Shown here: piece by piece, positions 6,181-14,423 of the stretch
How positions within the stretch are numbered: the first letter of the stretch is position 1
Layout of the letters: the number at the start of each line of letters is the position of its first letter
Assembly: GCA_017434685.1 (NCBI GenBank)
Contig: JAFREV010000033.1
Location: 1 to 14,443 of the forward strand
Direction: 5' to 3'
DNA from: Mogibacterium sp.
GTDB taxonomy: Bacteria; Bacillota; Clostridia; Peptostreptococcales; Anaerovoracaceae
DNA length: 14,443 nucleotides
Translations under genes and position numbers: made by a program
The notes under the pieces: generated by a model
What the model was told of the DNA's origin: nothing
Seen by the model: the letters and a program-made list of their open reading frames with translations, nothing else
Databases searched by the model: none

Positions 6181-7978
6181 CGTCGAGTTTGAGAACCTCG
6201 GTGAACGCCTCCTGCGGCACTGTTACAGTACCGAACTGGCGCATCCTCTTCTTTCCTGCTTTTTGCTTTTCGAGAAGTTTTTTCTTACGCGATACGTCTC
6301 CGCCGTAGCACTTGGCAAGCACGTCTTTTCTGTATGCACGCACTGTCTCTCTGGCTATTATCTTCTGACCTATAGCAGCCTGGATCGGAACCTCGAACTG
6401 GTGACGAGGAATGATGTCTTTGAGTTTCTCGCATATGCCGCGTCCCTTGGCCTGTGCCGACTCTTCCGGCACTATGGTTGAAAGCGCGTCGATAAGCTCG
6501 CGGTTCAGAAGTATGTCGAGTTTGACGAGCTTTGCCGGCTGATATCTGATGAACTCGTAGTCGAGCGAAGCGTAGCCTCTCGTTCTGGATTTAAGTGCAT
6601 CAAAGAAATCGTATATGACTTCGTTGAGCGGCAGCTCGTATCTGAGCTGAACTCTGGTCTTGGTCAAATACTCCATATCGAGCATTTTGCCTCGCCTTCC
6701 CTGGCAAAGAGTCATGATGCTTCCCACGTATTCGTTTGGTGTCATGATTTCCGCTTTGACGATAGGCTCCTCGATGTGCGCTATCAGCGTAGGATCGGGC
6801 AGGTTCGAAGGATTCTGGATGTCAAGGACCTGCCCGTCCTTCATCACGACCTTATATACTACCGACGGCAGGGTCGTGATGACATCGAGGTCGAACTCCC
6901 TCGCGAGCCTCTCCGTAATCACGTCCATATGCAGAAGCCCGAGGAAACCGCACCTGTATCCGTATCCCAGTGCGGCCGAGTTCTCCGGCTCGAAATTGAA
7001 CGCGGCGTCATTGACCTGGAGTTTCTCAAGCGCGTCCTTTACATTCTCATATTTCTCGCCCTCGGCCGGGAATATGCCGCAGTACACCATCGACTGGGCC
7101 TTCTTGTATCCCTTAAGAGGCTCGCTCGTAGGGTCGGATGCAAGCGTAATGGTATCTCCGACCCGTGCGTCAGCGACCTGCTTGATGCTGCCGCAGATGT
7201 AGCCTACCTCACCCGCTTTCAGTTCATCTGCCGGAAGCGTGCTCGGTATGCAATATCCTACTTCTGTTACCTCGTAGTTCTTGCCCGTATTCATCATGCG
7301 GATGATGTCTCCGCGCCTAACCTTTCCGTCGAATATGCGGGTGTATATGATTACGCCTTTATAGCTGTCGTAGTATGAATCGAAGATAAGGGCTTTGAGT
7401 TTTCCGTCAGGATCGCCCTTTGGAGGCGGGATTACCTCGACGAGTTTCTCCAGCATCTCATCGACACCCTGCCCCGTCTTTGCGGAGATCTCCGGTGCCT
7501 CCGATGCATCGAGCCCTATGATTTCCTCAATCTCGTCTCTCGCATCGTCAGGGCGTGCGGAGTCGAGATCCATCTTGTTGAGGACCGGCAGTATCTCGAG
7601 GTCCTCATCGAGAGCCAGATATACATTGCCCAGAGTCTGCGCCTCCACGCCCTGTGTGGCATCAACAACCAGCACGGCACCGTCGCAGGCCGCAAGCGAA
7701 CGCGAGACCTCGTAGTTAAAGTCCACGTGGCCCGGAGTGTCGATGAGGTTCAGGGTATACTCCTGTCCGTCATTTGCCTTGTATTTCAGTCTTGTCGTCT
7801 GAAGCTTTATGGTGATACCGCGCTCGCGCTCGATATCCATATTGTCCAGATACTGTTCTTTCATGTCCCTGGCTTCTACGAGCCCCGTCTTTTCGATGAG
7901 GCGGTCGGCCAGAGTTGATTTTCCGTGGTCGATATGCGCGATTATACTGAAGTTTCTTATATTATCTAAATAGCTCAT
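6170..7978 (-). CDS. lepA: Elongation factor 4 (LepA), translational GTPase
   Basis: EF4 binds the ribosome with GTP and is linked to back-translocation, ribosome assembly and translation under stress. The 602 residues are full length. The GTPase motifs are AHIDHGKST (14-22), RGITIK (53-58), DTPGH (80-84), NKMD (134-137) and SAK (165-167). The EF-G-like domains II, III and V follow, then the LepA-specific C-terminal domain with the Lys/Arg-rich end (SRKKKLLEKQKAGKKR). ATG 7978 is preceded by AGAGGAAAG at good spacing. It follows the MATE-fusion gene after 26 bases and overlaps hemW, so all lie in one operon; I see no terminator between them. Any internal promoter for lepA would have to lie inside the fusion gene. 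Confidence 0.97.
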   Translation of the reverse strand: MSYLDNIRNFSIIAHIDHGKSTLADRLIEKTGLVEARDMKEQYLDNMDIERERGITIKLQTTRLKYKANDGQEYTLNLIDTPGHVDFNYEVSRSLAACDGAVLVVDATQGVEAQTLGNVYLALDEDLEILPVLNKMDLDSARPDDARDEIEEIIGLDASEAPEISAKTGQGVDEMLEKLVEVIPPPKGDPDGKLKALIFDSYYDSYKGVIIYTRIFDGKVRRGDIIRMMNTGKNYEVTEVGYCIPSTLPADELKAGEVGYICGSIKQVADARVGDTITLASDPTSEPLKGYKKAQSMVYCGIFPAEGEKYENVKDALEKLQVNDAAFNFEPENSAALGYGYRCGFLGLLHMDVITERLAREFDLDVITTLPSVVYKVVMKDGQVLDIQNPSNLPDPTLIAHIEEPIVKAEIMTPNEYVGSIMTLCQGRRGKMLDMEYLTKTRVQLRYELPLNEVIYDFFDALKSRTRGYASLDYEFIRYQPAKLVKLDILLNRELIDALSTIVPEESAQAKGRGICEKLKDIIPRHQFEVPIQAAIGQKIIARETVRAYRKDVLAKCYGGDVSRKKKLLEKQKAGKKRMRQFGTVTVPQEAFTEVLKLDDAK

Positions 7979-8004
7979 TCTTTCCTCTTATATTTAACGG
8001 TTGA

Positions 8005-10680
8005 TTATCGATCTCTTCGCCTTAAGATTACTCTCTTCTGGCTGATGACAAACTTCGTCCTCTTCTCAGTGACTTCTCTGCAGAGGTCCAAAGTTTCCTG
8101 CATTTTTATTATCGCACGATCTATGGAATCGATTATTTCCTTGTCGTCTGTAACGGCCTCGATTATAAACGCGGATTTCGTCATCTTGACCTGTTTTATG
8201 GCCATGAGTTTCTTGTTTTCCAGCAATGACTCCTCGTCGGTTATGAGTTCTATATCGAAGAAGGCAAGCGGGTTTCTGGACGCTGCCACGTCTATCTCAT
8301 CGGAGAGCCTGAGCAGGGCTGCCAGGTACGGCAGACAAACCGTATTGCCGTTCGGCAGTTTGTAGTCCACCGGATATTCCTTCTCATCGTAAAGATCCGT
8401 CTTTCTGTGGCCTCTTGCGACCTGCTTGATCGCGAATACGTATTCATCCGACGGCAAATCGAAGAGTCCCGCATACTTGTCTATGAACAGACCGCTGAAA
8501 TCGTTGTGGTAGGTTCTGACGAATTCGGTCTTATCCGCATTAGGATGCTCTTTGAAAAATTCTTTCGCACCCATCACATCCTTGAATTCCTCATAATCAT
8601 GCTCACTGATTCCCATGCCTATATCATGCAGATAGCAACCCATCAGAAGCACGAAAGCTTCGTCCTTGTTCATCTTATCAATCTGCTCTCTTCCGATAAT
8701 CTTGTTGCACGAATCTATGACCGTCAGGCTGTGGAACTGCGAGTGGTCCGTATAATCAGGGAAGAGCGTCTTGTATTTGCTGAGTATCCTCTGGGCGACA
8801 AAAGCCGTGTCCTTGAATACCTGGTGGAGTTCAGGGTCCTCTTCTTTGAGTTTTCTCTCCAGCAGATAGTCATTGACATCCATCGCGGCAATATTATCTT
8901 CGTGTATGGAAATGGTCAAAACGTTAAGTCCCAGCAGATTCTGATAGCTTACTTCATCGGCAATCTTATATACCATCTTCAGCCCAATGCTGTTGAATTC
9001 CGACGTTGCGGATACAAAATCCGCAAGCTGTGAAGGATCGAAGGTCTGACAATCGTCTTTGAGCCTCAGCAGAACTGTGTCGTCGAGATATACCACCCTC
9101 GCATTGAGGTAGTGGTTCTTCTTATCTGCTGTAAAGCCGTGCTTGATAACGTTGCCGGCCATCTCCTCGAGACAGAGCGCCGCATAGTACGACGGTCTGG
9201 CCGCCATATCGTGTTTGTCGCAGAACTCCTGCACGAGTTCTGCTGTGCCCGCTACATCCTCCACGCTCTCGATGGAGATATCCAGGCAATTCTCCGCTGC
9301 CACACCAAAGTTCGGTTTAAGCAGCATCCACTCTTCTGCATGCTTCGGAAATCTCTTCAAACTAATGAATACATAGACCACCGAGCAAAGTATGGTGATG
9401 ATAATGCCTATAGGATTGGCGAGCCACACGCCAAATGCTCCGAGTATAGGTGCGAGAAGTGCGGCAGGTATCACAACGGATAGCAGCCCGTCTACCAGCG
9501 ACACCACATTTACAAATACGTTGTGTCCGGTAGCCTGGAAGTAATTGATGCTGATCTGGGCAAGCATCACCAGCGGTACACAAAGACCATATATTATGAA
9601 CAGCTGCTTTGTGAGCGTATATACCTCGCTTGAGCGATCCGGGAAGAATAATCCCGAAAGAACAGGCGCTATGATTACAACAACTACCGCCACGCCTGCG
9701 GATAGGGCCATACCTTTGGTAAGTGCGGTTTTAAGCACTTTTTTCATTGAGTTTCTGTCTTCTTCACCCACGAACACACTCACCAGCATGCGGACGACAT
9801 TGCCCGTTCCCACGCAGAACGCGATGAATATGCCGGATATCATATTGAAGGCAGAGAGTGCCGAAAGCCCCGCATTGCCCGCATAGTGAATCAATATGCG
9901 GTTGAGGCAGGCAGCTCTTATGGCCAGACAGAAAATCAGCAGCGCTCCCGGGAATCCGATTTTGACAATCTCCGGCAGTTCGCTCCAAAGTATGTTCTTC
10001 CTGTCATATTTAAGCTGAGCTTTCTTGGTCAGATAGTATGGTGCAAGAATGAGGAAATATACCCAGTTGCTCAGGCTGGTTGCCAGGGCAAGTCCGGTAA
10101 TTCCGAGCTTAAGAACCGCAACGAGTAATATATCCAGGAATACATTGGCAATTATCATGCCGGCGATTCCGATGTATCCGCGTTTATTCTGCCTCTCCAT
10201 CTGCAGGAAGGCCGCTATCTGCTGGGCCAATAGCATCGGGATGATTCCGACCGCGTAGCCCGCAATATATTTCATAAGGTCTCCGCGAAGCTCGGCGTTC
10301 GCGCCGAGCAGGTCCGCCAGCGGACCCGGAATCACCGCACTGACTATCGCCAGAAAAGCGGCTACGATAAATGTCGCCGTTATATTAAGAGAAAAAACGC
10401 CCTTGGTCTTTTCGATATCTCCTCTTCCGAGGTATCTGCCGCAGACAACCGTAGTTCCGCCGAGCAGAACTGAACTGGTTGCATTCAAGACATTTACCAT
10501 TGAGAAATACAGTCCGACCACTCCGACAGTGGTGGAATCTATAAAGCGGCCTGCCATAATTCCGTCTACGATAGTGTTGATAAATCCCATCGCGTATATG
10601 AGAACCTGAACAGGAAGCAAACTGAAAAACAGTCTGGATATTAAATCATTCTTCGGTTTTAAGCTGCTGTTTGTACTCAT
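8005..10680 (-). CDS. MATE transporter fused to RsbW-like ATPase and HD domains
   Basis: This 891-residue protein has three parts. Residues about 10-445 are a MATE (MatE, NorM/DinF-like) exporter with roughly 12 hydrophobic segments in two halves; the family exports drugs or metabolites in exchange for Na+ or H+. Residues about 465-595 look like a GHKL ATPase of the anti-sigma kinase (RsbW/SpoIIAB, HATPase_c_2) type: EEMAGNVIKHG (505-515) is the N box with N510, DDCQTFDP (542-549) a G1-like box whose usual Gly is Cys, and IGLKMV (565-570) a reduced G2. Residues about 615-891 contain an HD-type motif set: H646/H650, HDIG (685-688), H758 and LRLSDEID (790-797), like the HD domains paired with Hsp90-type ATPases. 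ATG 10680 has AAGGGA 8 bases upstream. A plain MATE protein is about 450 residues, so this is double size. It heads the lepA operon. Substrate and role of the tail are unknown; the tail may sense a signal and gate transport. Confidence 0.9.
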   Translation of the reverse strand: MSTNSSLKPKNDLISRLFFSLLPVQVLIYAMGFINTIVDGIMAGRFIDSTTVGVVGLYFSMVNVLNATSSVLLGGTTVVCGRYLGRGDIEKTKGVFSLNITATFIVAAFLAIVSAVIPGPLADLLGANAELRGDLMKYIAGYAVGIIPMLLAQQIAAFLQMERQNKRGYIGIAGMIIANVFLDILLVAVLKLGITGLALATSLSNWVYFLILAPYYLTKKAQLKYDRKNILWSELPEIVKIGFPGALLIFCLAIRAACLNRILIHYAGNAGLSALSAFNMISGIFIAFCVGTGNVVRMLVSVFVGEEDRNSMKKVLKTALTKGMALSAGVAVVVVIIAPVLSGLFFPDRSSEVYTLTKQLFIIYGLCVPLVMLAQISINYFQATGHNVFVNVVSLVDGLLSVVIPAALLAPILGAFGVWLANPIGIIITILCSVVYVFISLKRFPKHAEEWMLLKPNFGVAAENCLDISIESVEDVAGTAELVQEFCDKHDMAARPSYYAALCLEEMAGNVIKHGFTADKKNHYLNARVVYLDDTVLLRLKDDCQTFDPSQLADFVSATSEFNSIGLKMVYKIADEVSYQNLLGLNVLTISIHEDNIAAMDVNDYLLERKLKEEDPELHQVFKDTAFVAQRILSKYKTLFPDYTDHSQFHSLTVIDSCNKIIGREQIDKMNKDEAFVLLMGCYLHDIGMGISEHDYEEFKDVMGAKEFFKEHPNADKTEFVRTYHNDFSGLFIDKYAGLFDLPSDEYVFAIKQVARGHRKTDLYDEKEYPVDYKLPNGNTVCLPYLAALLRLSDEIDVAASRNPLAFFDIELITDEESLLENKKLMAIKQVKMTKSAFIIEAVTDDKEIIDSIDRAIIKMQETLDLCREVTEKRTKFVISQKRVILRRRDR

Positions 10681-10707
10681 GATATATGTCCCTTATACGA
10701 ATTGCAC

Positions 10708-10713
10708 ATTATA
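10708..10713 (-). promoter_or_regulatory. -10 box of the MATE fusion-lepA-hemW-glpK operon
   Basis: The minus strand has a consensus TATAAT at 10713-10708, about 28 bases before the start codon, giving a predicted transcription start near 10701 and a short leader with AAGGGA (10694-10689). The -35 region is AT-rich without a good match, so an activator or an upstream A/T element may be needed. Confidence 0.55.
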
Positions 10714-10773
10714 GTATTTCATCATAATTATTTTAGCACAAATGCATCTGTATTTTGGCATAAAAAACAGCCG

Positions 10774-10814
10774 GGAGACACTCCAACGTCATTAAGTTAA
10801 GATGTTGTGACTCC
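10774..10814 (-). terminator. Second hairpin behind the S gene
   Basis: GGAGACAC (10774-10781) pairs with GTGACTCC (10807-10814) with one mismatch. Inside it AACGTC pairs with GATGTT around the loop ATTAAGTTAA, and TCC is bulged. On the minus strand the stem is followed four bases later by TGTTTTTT. It could be a back-up terminator protecting the lepA operon from read-through of the R-M genes. Confidence 0.45.
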
Positions 10815-10826
10815 AAACAAAAAGAC

Positions 10827-10854
10827 GCCCCTTCGATTAAAAAAATCGAGGGGC
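10827..10854 (-). terminator. Rho-independent terminator of the BcgI-like R-M operon
   Basis: GCCCC-T-TCGATT and AATCGAGGGGC form a stem with one bulged T around an A-rich (T-rich on minus) loop. It is followed on the minus strand by GTCTTTTTGTTT. It lies 14 bases after the S gene stop. T runs on both sides would allow some function in either direction. Confidence 0.8.
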
Positions 10855-10867
10855 TGTTTTTTGTGTG

Positions 10868-11965
10868 TTAACTTATGATTAGGTCTATCATTGACAATGC
10901 CTGTTCGATGTTGTCAGCCATAGTCTCCATTTCTTCGTATCTCTTTGCAATATCGTTTTGATGCTCTATAGGAGGAAGATAGGCGGGTATCTTTATTTTT
11001 CGAACTACCCCGTTATATAACATCCCCTGGTTGTCTGATGAAGTAATGTATGTTGATATATACTTTCTGTATGTGTACATAAACCATTTTAGATTAATCC
11101 GCCTAACGTATTCCTCTTTCGGAATCAGCACGCCGCAATGGTCATTAGGGTAAAATGCGTAATCCCGATAGAAGAAGGTTCCGCACTTAGCTCCGTCCTT
11201 GGTCCATGTAAGGCATTCGTCCGCACGAATAATCTTTTCCTTATACTCTGCGTCCAACCAATTAATATCTGCATACCAAGCAATCCCATTATTTGCGGTT
11301 TGCGATGTTACACATGGAAAATCACCAGGATTCTGATATACCTCTTCTTCTATTATTCGCGCTCCTGTCTTAACATAAAACAAATCTTCAATCAGCATGC
11401 TTTCATCACTGCTCTGATTAGCATCGCATGCTACTTGCCGTCCAAGTAAAATTGTTAACTCGCTATGAAGTCTCTTAAGCGCATCCTTCAGATCTGAAAT
11501 TTCTCGGATTTTCTTGGCGATGCATCGCTGTTCCTGTATGTCTATGAGGAGAGCGGAGACGTCAATATTTGACATAACGGCATTATTCAGTTTCCCCTTT
11601 GAATCACGACTCGTAACATACTTATCAGTCACAGAATTCAGAGCATAAGCAAAATATTGCAAGTCAATATCTTTCTTATATTTCTCCTTAAGCAAAAGGA
11701 CGCCGTTGTCCGCGTTAGAGTAGAAAGAGTAATTTCTGTAGAAAACTTTTCCGCACTTAGAGCCGTTTTTAGTCCAGGTCAAGCACTCCTCATCGATAAC
11801 ATTTTGTGGCTCTCGCTCTCTAACATAGGCTTCATCAATTGTCCAGGCAATGCCATCGCCCTTAGTTTGAGCTGTGACCATAGGAAAGGTTCCCTTGTTT
11901 TCATAAACCTCCCTTTCCCCGATTGTTCCACCTGATTGAATATAAAACAAATCTTTTATCAGCAC
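10868..11965 (-). CDS. Restriction-modification specificity (S) subunit with duplicated halves
   Basis: S subunits choose the DNA target for a type I or BcgI-like type IIB enzyme. This 365-residue protein is a tandem duplication. Residues 1-189 and 190-365 both begin MLI-DLFY, and both contain FP-VT-QT, NGIAW or DGIAW, and ECLTWTK-G-KCG (60-72 and 250-262). Each then has FYR-Y (75-79, 265-269) and a helical spacer (about 145-178 and 335-365). The register is constant at 189-190 residues. Each half is one target-recognition domain plus one coiled-coil helix, so the bipartite target should have two related half-sites. The start is GTG 11965 with GGAGGT (11976-11971) 5 bases upstream; ATG alternatives would delete the first strand. 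It overlaps the stop of the upstream gene by one base (TAGTG), so translation is coupled. Length fits the BcgI S subunit better than the usual 400-450 residues of type I HsdS. Confidence 0.9.
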   Translation of the reverse strand: MLIKDLFYIQSGGTIGEREVYENKGTFPMVTAQTKGDGIAWTIDEAYVREREPQNVIDEECLTWTKNGSKCGKVFYRNYSFYSNADNGVLLLKEKYKKDIDLQYFAYALNSVTDKYVTSRDSKGKLNNAVMSNIDVSALLIDIQEQRCIAKKIREISDLKDALKRLHSELTILLGRQVACDANQSSDESMLIEDLFYVKTGARIIEEEVYQNPGDFPCVTSQTANNGIAWYADINWLDAEYKEKIIRADECLTWTKDGAKCGTFFYRDYAFYPNDHCGVLIPKEEYVRRINLKWFMYTYRKYISTYITSSDNQGMLYNGVVRKIKIPAYLPPIEHQNDIAKRYEEMETMADNIEQALSMIDLIIS

Positions 11966-14382
11966 TATTTACCTCCAGGAATTAAGACCCCTAATTTTGC
12001 ATGTATACCCGCTATTGCACTATCCAATTCCTCAAGAGTCATAGGCTCTTTTACTTCATTGCGGAAATACTTTTCAGGAGAAAGCGAAAGCATGTAGCGA
12101 ACGACCTCTGAAGATACATCATAAAAAGAATCGTTATCCTGATCATACTGTATTTGCAAGTCGTTAAGAATTCCTGCTGCCTTATCGCTCAATCCGGCAT
12201 CATCGCAAAGGTCTGATTTGTCAACAGTATAGCCCGAACGACCTTCCCGACAAAGACTAATAAGTTCTTTGTGCGACTTCTCTGCGAGTATCGCGTTGTT
12301 ATTTGCTTCTGATATTATTTTTGACTTAACTTCCTTGAACGGAATTTTCGGGAACTCTAAGCTTTTGTTTGCCGCAATATCGAGCATAGAAATGTAACCA
12401 TACTTCTTTCCATAAATCGGCTCATCCCACTCATTATGGTACTTGCATTGGATGTCTTCCGCTTTAGACTCCCACGCTACTTGCAATTCAGATGAACGTA
12501 ATACGCCATCAGTATCAATGTATTCAGACAATTCATTATGCTTCCAAGATCCGTCGGCATTTATCGAATTTGTCGGAAAGCGCTTGTCTGAATTCGCAAA
12601 TCCTTCGTTGTCAACAATGTAGCACCATATTTTTTCATTCAGTCTAATTACATCCTCAATATCATCAAAAGGCTGATTTCTTTTCTCAAAAAGAACCACA
12701 TAGGTTTTCCATTTTGTATACGGAGCGAAAGCAAATTTCGGGAGGGATACTATGGCGTTCAGCTTGCAGTTCCTAAGGAAGAATGCTCGGAAATCCGAAA
12801 GAGTAGGGGCTTCTAACAGCCCCTCAGGCAATATAGCCGCGCACTTGCCGCCCTTTCTTAAAAGCTGGATAATTCTAATAACAAAATTCAGTTCCAACCT
12901 CTTGTCCTTGTTTCCCTTTATGAAAGGATCGATCGACGATGCATCCGAAATCGCATAATCTCCTGCCCCGTATGGAACATTTGTAAGAATAAAATCCAAA
13001 TCCGACTCCAAGTCTGAAGCCTTCAATGAATCACGCCTTCTTATGTCAGAGAAACCGTCACCCGCAAGTGTCATATTTATTCTTGTTCTTCCGATATTGT
13101 TTGGGTTTATGTCATACCCGACTATAATTTTGCTTGCAAGCTCGGTAGTGTCCATCGCTGGATAATTTCTTGCGCAATAATCACAAATATGTTTGTAACT
13201 TTCTGTCAGGAAGCCTCCCGTGCCGCACGCTGGGTCTGCGATTTTCTTCTCACTTCTTACAATGTCTTCGATTAGGTTCTCGCTTAGAAGCATTTTCACT
13301 ATTGCATTAATTATGTGACGCCTCGTAAAGTATTCGCCCATACTTCTTTTTGTTTGTCTATTTGCAAGGCACTCGTAGACTTCTCCAAACAAGTCTACGC
13401 CTACCAAGTCGTCGTTAGGGATTTCTGAAAGCTGCGAGTGTATCTGCATGAGAACCGAATTGCTTGTATCAGAGTTGGTTGTCCTTCCTTCTTCTTTTTC
13501 ACGAACGTCAATGTTTTCAACCATCGAAGAGCAATCGAAAACCGTATTCTGCGTCTTTTCATCTTTTATAATAAAAATGTCTGCGTATTTTTCTTTAAGA
13601 TCTGGATCTGCGGTTCTACCTATAATCATATCCAGTTCATGCATTATATCGCTGGTTCCCTTTATTGAGCTCCATGCTTTACCTTGCTTCTCCATAATCA
13701 TCTTGAGCGCAACAAGAGCAACTGTAAAGTTGATTGAAATATCGTCGCCATTGCCCAATTCAGTTATCTGTCGATACAATGTTTTTAGGTTATTGATAAT
13801 GCGATGGAAATCCTTTTGCGTGAAAGGCTCCTCAACCAATTTTTCAAGAATAAACTCATTAGCATTAGGATTTTCGTAGATTAGCTTGATGATTTCAGGT
13901 CCAGGTATGGAGTGAACCGTGTGACCGTTTATCTTTAGAGCATGATACGCGTTATCTGACAACACCTTTACAGATAACTTCTTTTTCGGATGATTTCCTA
14001 CGATTACTCTTACTGGGGCTCCGATAGACATCCCGACTTGAGCATAACGCTCTGCCTGCGGCAGTGGGTCTTCGCTTGAATTGATATCCTTATTTTCTAT
14101 AATCATATTAATTTCTTTGTTGCCAAAGAAATTAAAGACCATGACATCCGGTTTCCCGTGCCCCTTATCACCATGCCAGGCTGGAATGAGGTCATCTATG
14201 GCCTTAACTCCAGTAGTCTTTCCTTTCACCGCCTTAATCCCAAAAATTGGACGGAGGAGAGCCTTGACACCGTCATCGATATCTTCTTCAGAGTCCATAG
14301 ATGCATAAGATGGAATATTGCTGATTGATTCCGAGAGAATCATTTCAAGCACATCCTCTTTCATTTGAATTTTCTTCTTCAT
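11965..14382 (-). CDS. Fused nuclease-N6-adenine methyltransferase, BcgI-like (type IIB) RM subunit
   Basis: This 805-residue protein carries cleavage and methylation in one chain. Residues about 35-170 form a PD-(D/E)XK nuclease domain resembling the HsdR N-terminus: KPDV with D79, then IIENK with E96 and K98, followed by QAERYA. Residues about 190-375 are helical and end in RSMGEYFTRRHI, typical of HsdM. DPACGTGGFL (383-392) is SAM motif I, GYDINP (422-427) motif II, and TNVPYG (467-472) stands in for the catalytic motif IV, usually NPPY/F, with Val replacing the first Pro. The motif order is that of gamma-class adenine methyltransferases. ATG 14382 has AAGGGGA 6 bases upstream. No separate helicase-type HsdR is in the window, and the gene starts its own operon with the S gene, so a self-contained type IIB-like enzyme is the best reading. 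A type I HsdM with an extra nuclease domain is the alternative. Confidence 0.86.
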   Translation of the reverse strand: MKKKIQMKEDVLEMILSESISNIPSYASMDSEEDIDDGVKALLRPIFGIKAVKGKTTGVKAIDDLIPAWHGDKGHGKPDVMVFNFFGNKEINMIIENKDINSSEDPLPQAERYAQVGMSIGAPVRVIVGNHPKKKLSVKVLSDNAYHALKINGHTVHSIPGPEIIKLIYENPNANEFILEKLVEEPFTQKDFHRIINNLKTLYRQITELGNGDDISINFTVALVALKMIMEKQGKAWSSIKGTSDIMHELDMIIGRTADPDLKEKYADIFIIKDEKTQNTVFDCSSMVENIDVREKEEGRTTNSDTSNSVLMQIHSQLSEIPNDDLVGVDLFGEVYECLANRQTKRSMGEYFTRRHIINAIVKMLLSENLIEDIVRSEKKIADPACGTGGFLTESYKHICDYCARNYPAMDTTELASKIIVGYDINPNNIGRTRINMTLAGDGFSDIRRRDSLKASDLESDLDFILTNVPYGAGDYAISDASSIDPFIKGNKDKRLELNFVIRIIQLLRKGGKCAAILPEGLLEAPTLSDFRAFFLRNCKLNAIVSLPKFAFAPYTKWKTYVVLFEKRNQPFDDIEDVIRLNEKIWCYIVDNEGFANSDKRFPTNSINADGSWKHNELSEYIDTDGVLRSSELQVAWESKAEDIQCKYHNEWDEPIYGKKYGYISMLDIAANKSLEFPKIPFKEVKSKIISEANNNAILAEKSHKELISLCREGRSGYTVDKSDLCDDAGLSDKAAGILNDLQIQYDQDNDSFYDVSSEVVRYMLSLSPEKYFRNEVKEPMTLEELDSAIAGIHAKLGVLIPGGK

Positions 14383-14417
14383 AAGCGGTCCCCTTGTCCA
14401 TAGTTGTTCTTGAACAA

Positions 14418-14423
14418 ATTATA
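14418..14423 (-). promoter_or_regulatory. -10 box of the BcgI-like R-M operon
   Basis: The minus strand reads TATTTATAATTTG, with a consensus TATAAT at 14423-14418, about 36 bases before the ATG at 14382. The matching -35 would straddle or lie beyond the window edge, so it cannot be judged. This supports transcription starting here and not from a gene further right. Confidence 0.5.

Noticed and set aside
11965..14382. Classical type I R-M system with separate HsdR
   Set aside because: No helicase/translocase gene is present in the window, the nuclease domain is fused to the methylase, and a -10 box directly upstream suggests a self-contained operon. An hsdR gene beyond the right edge cannot be fully excluded.
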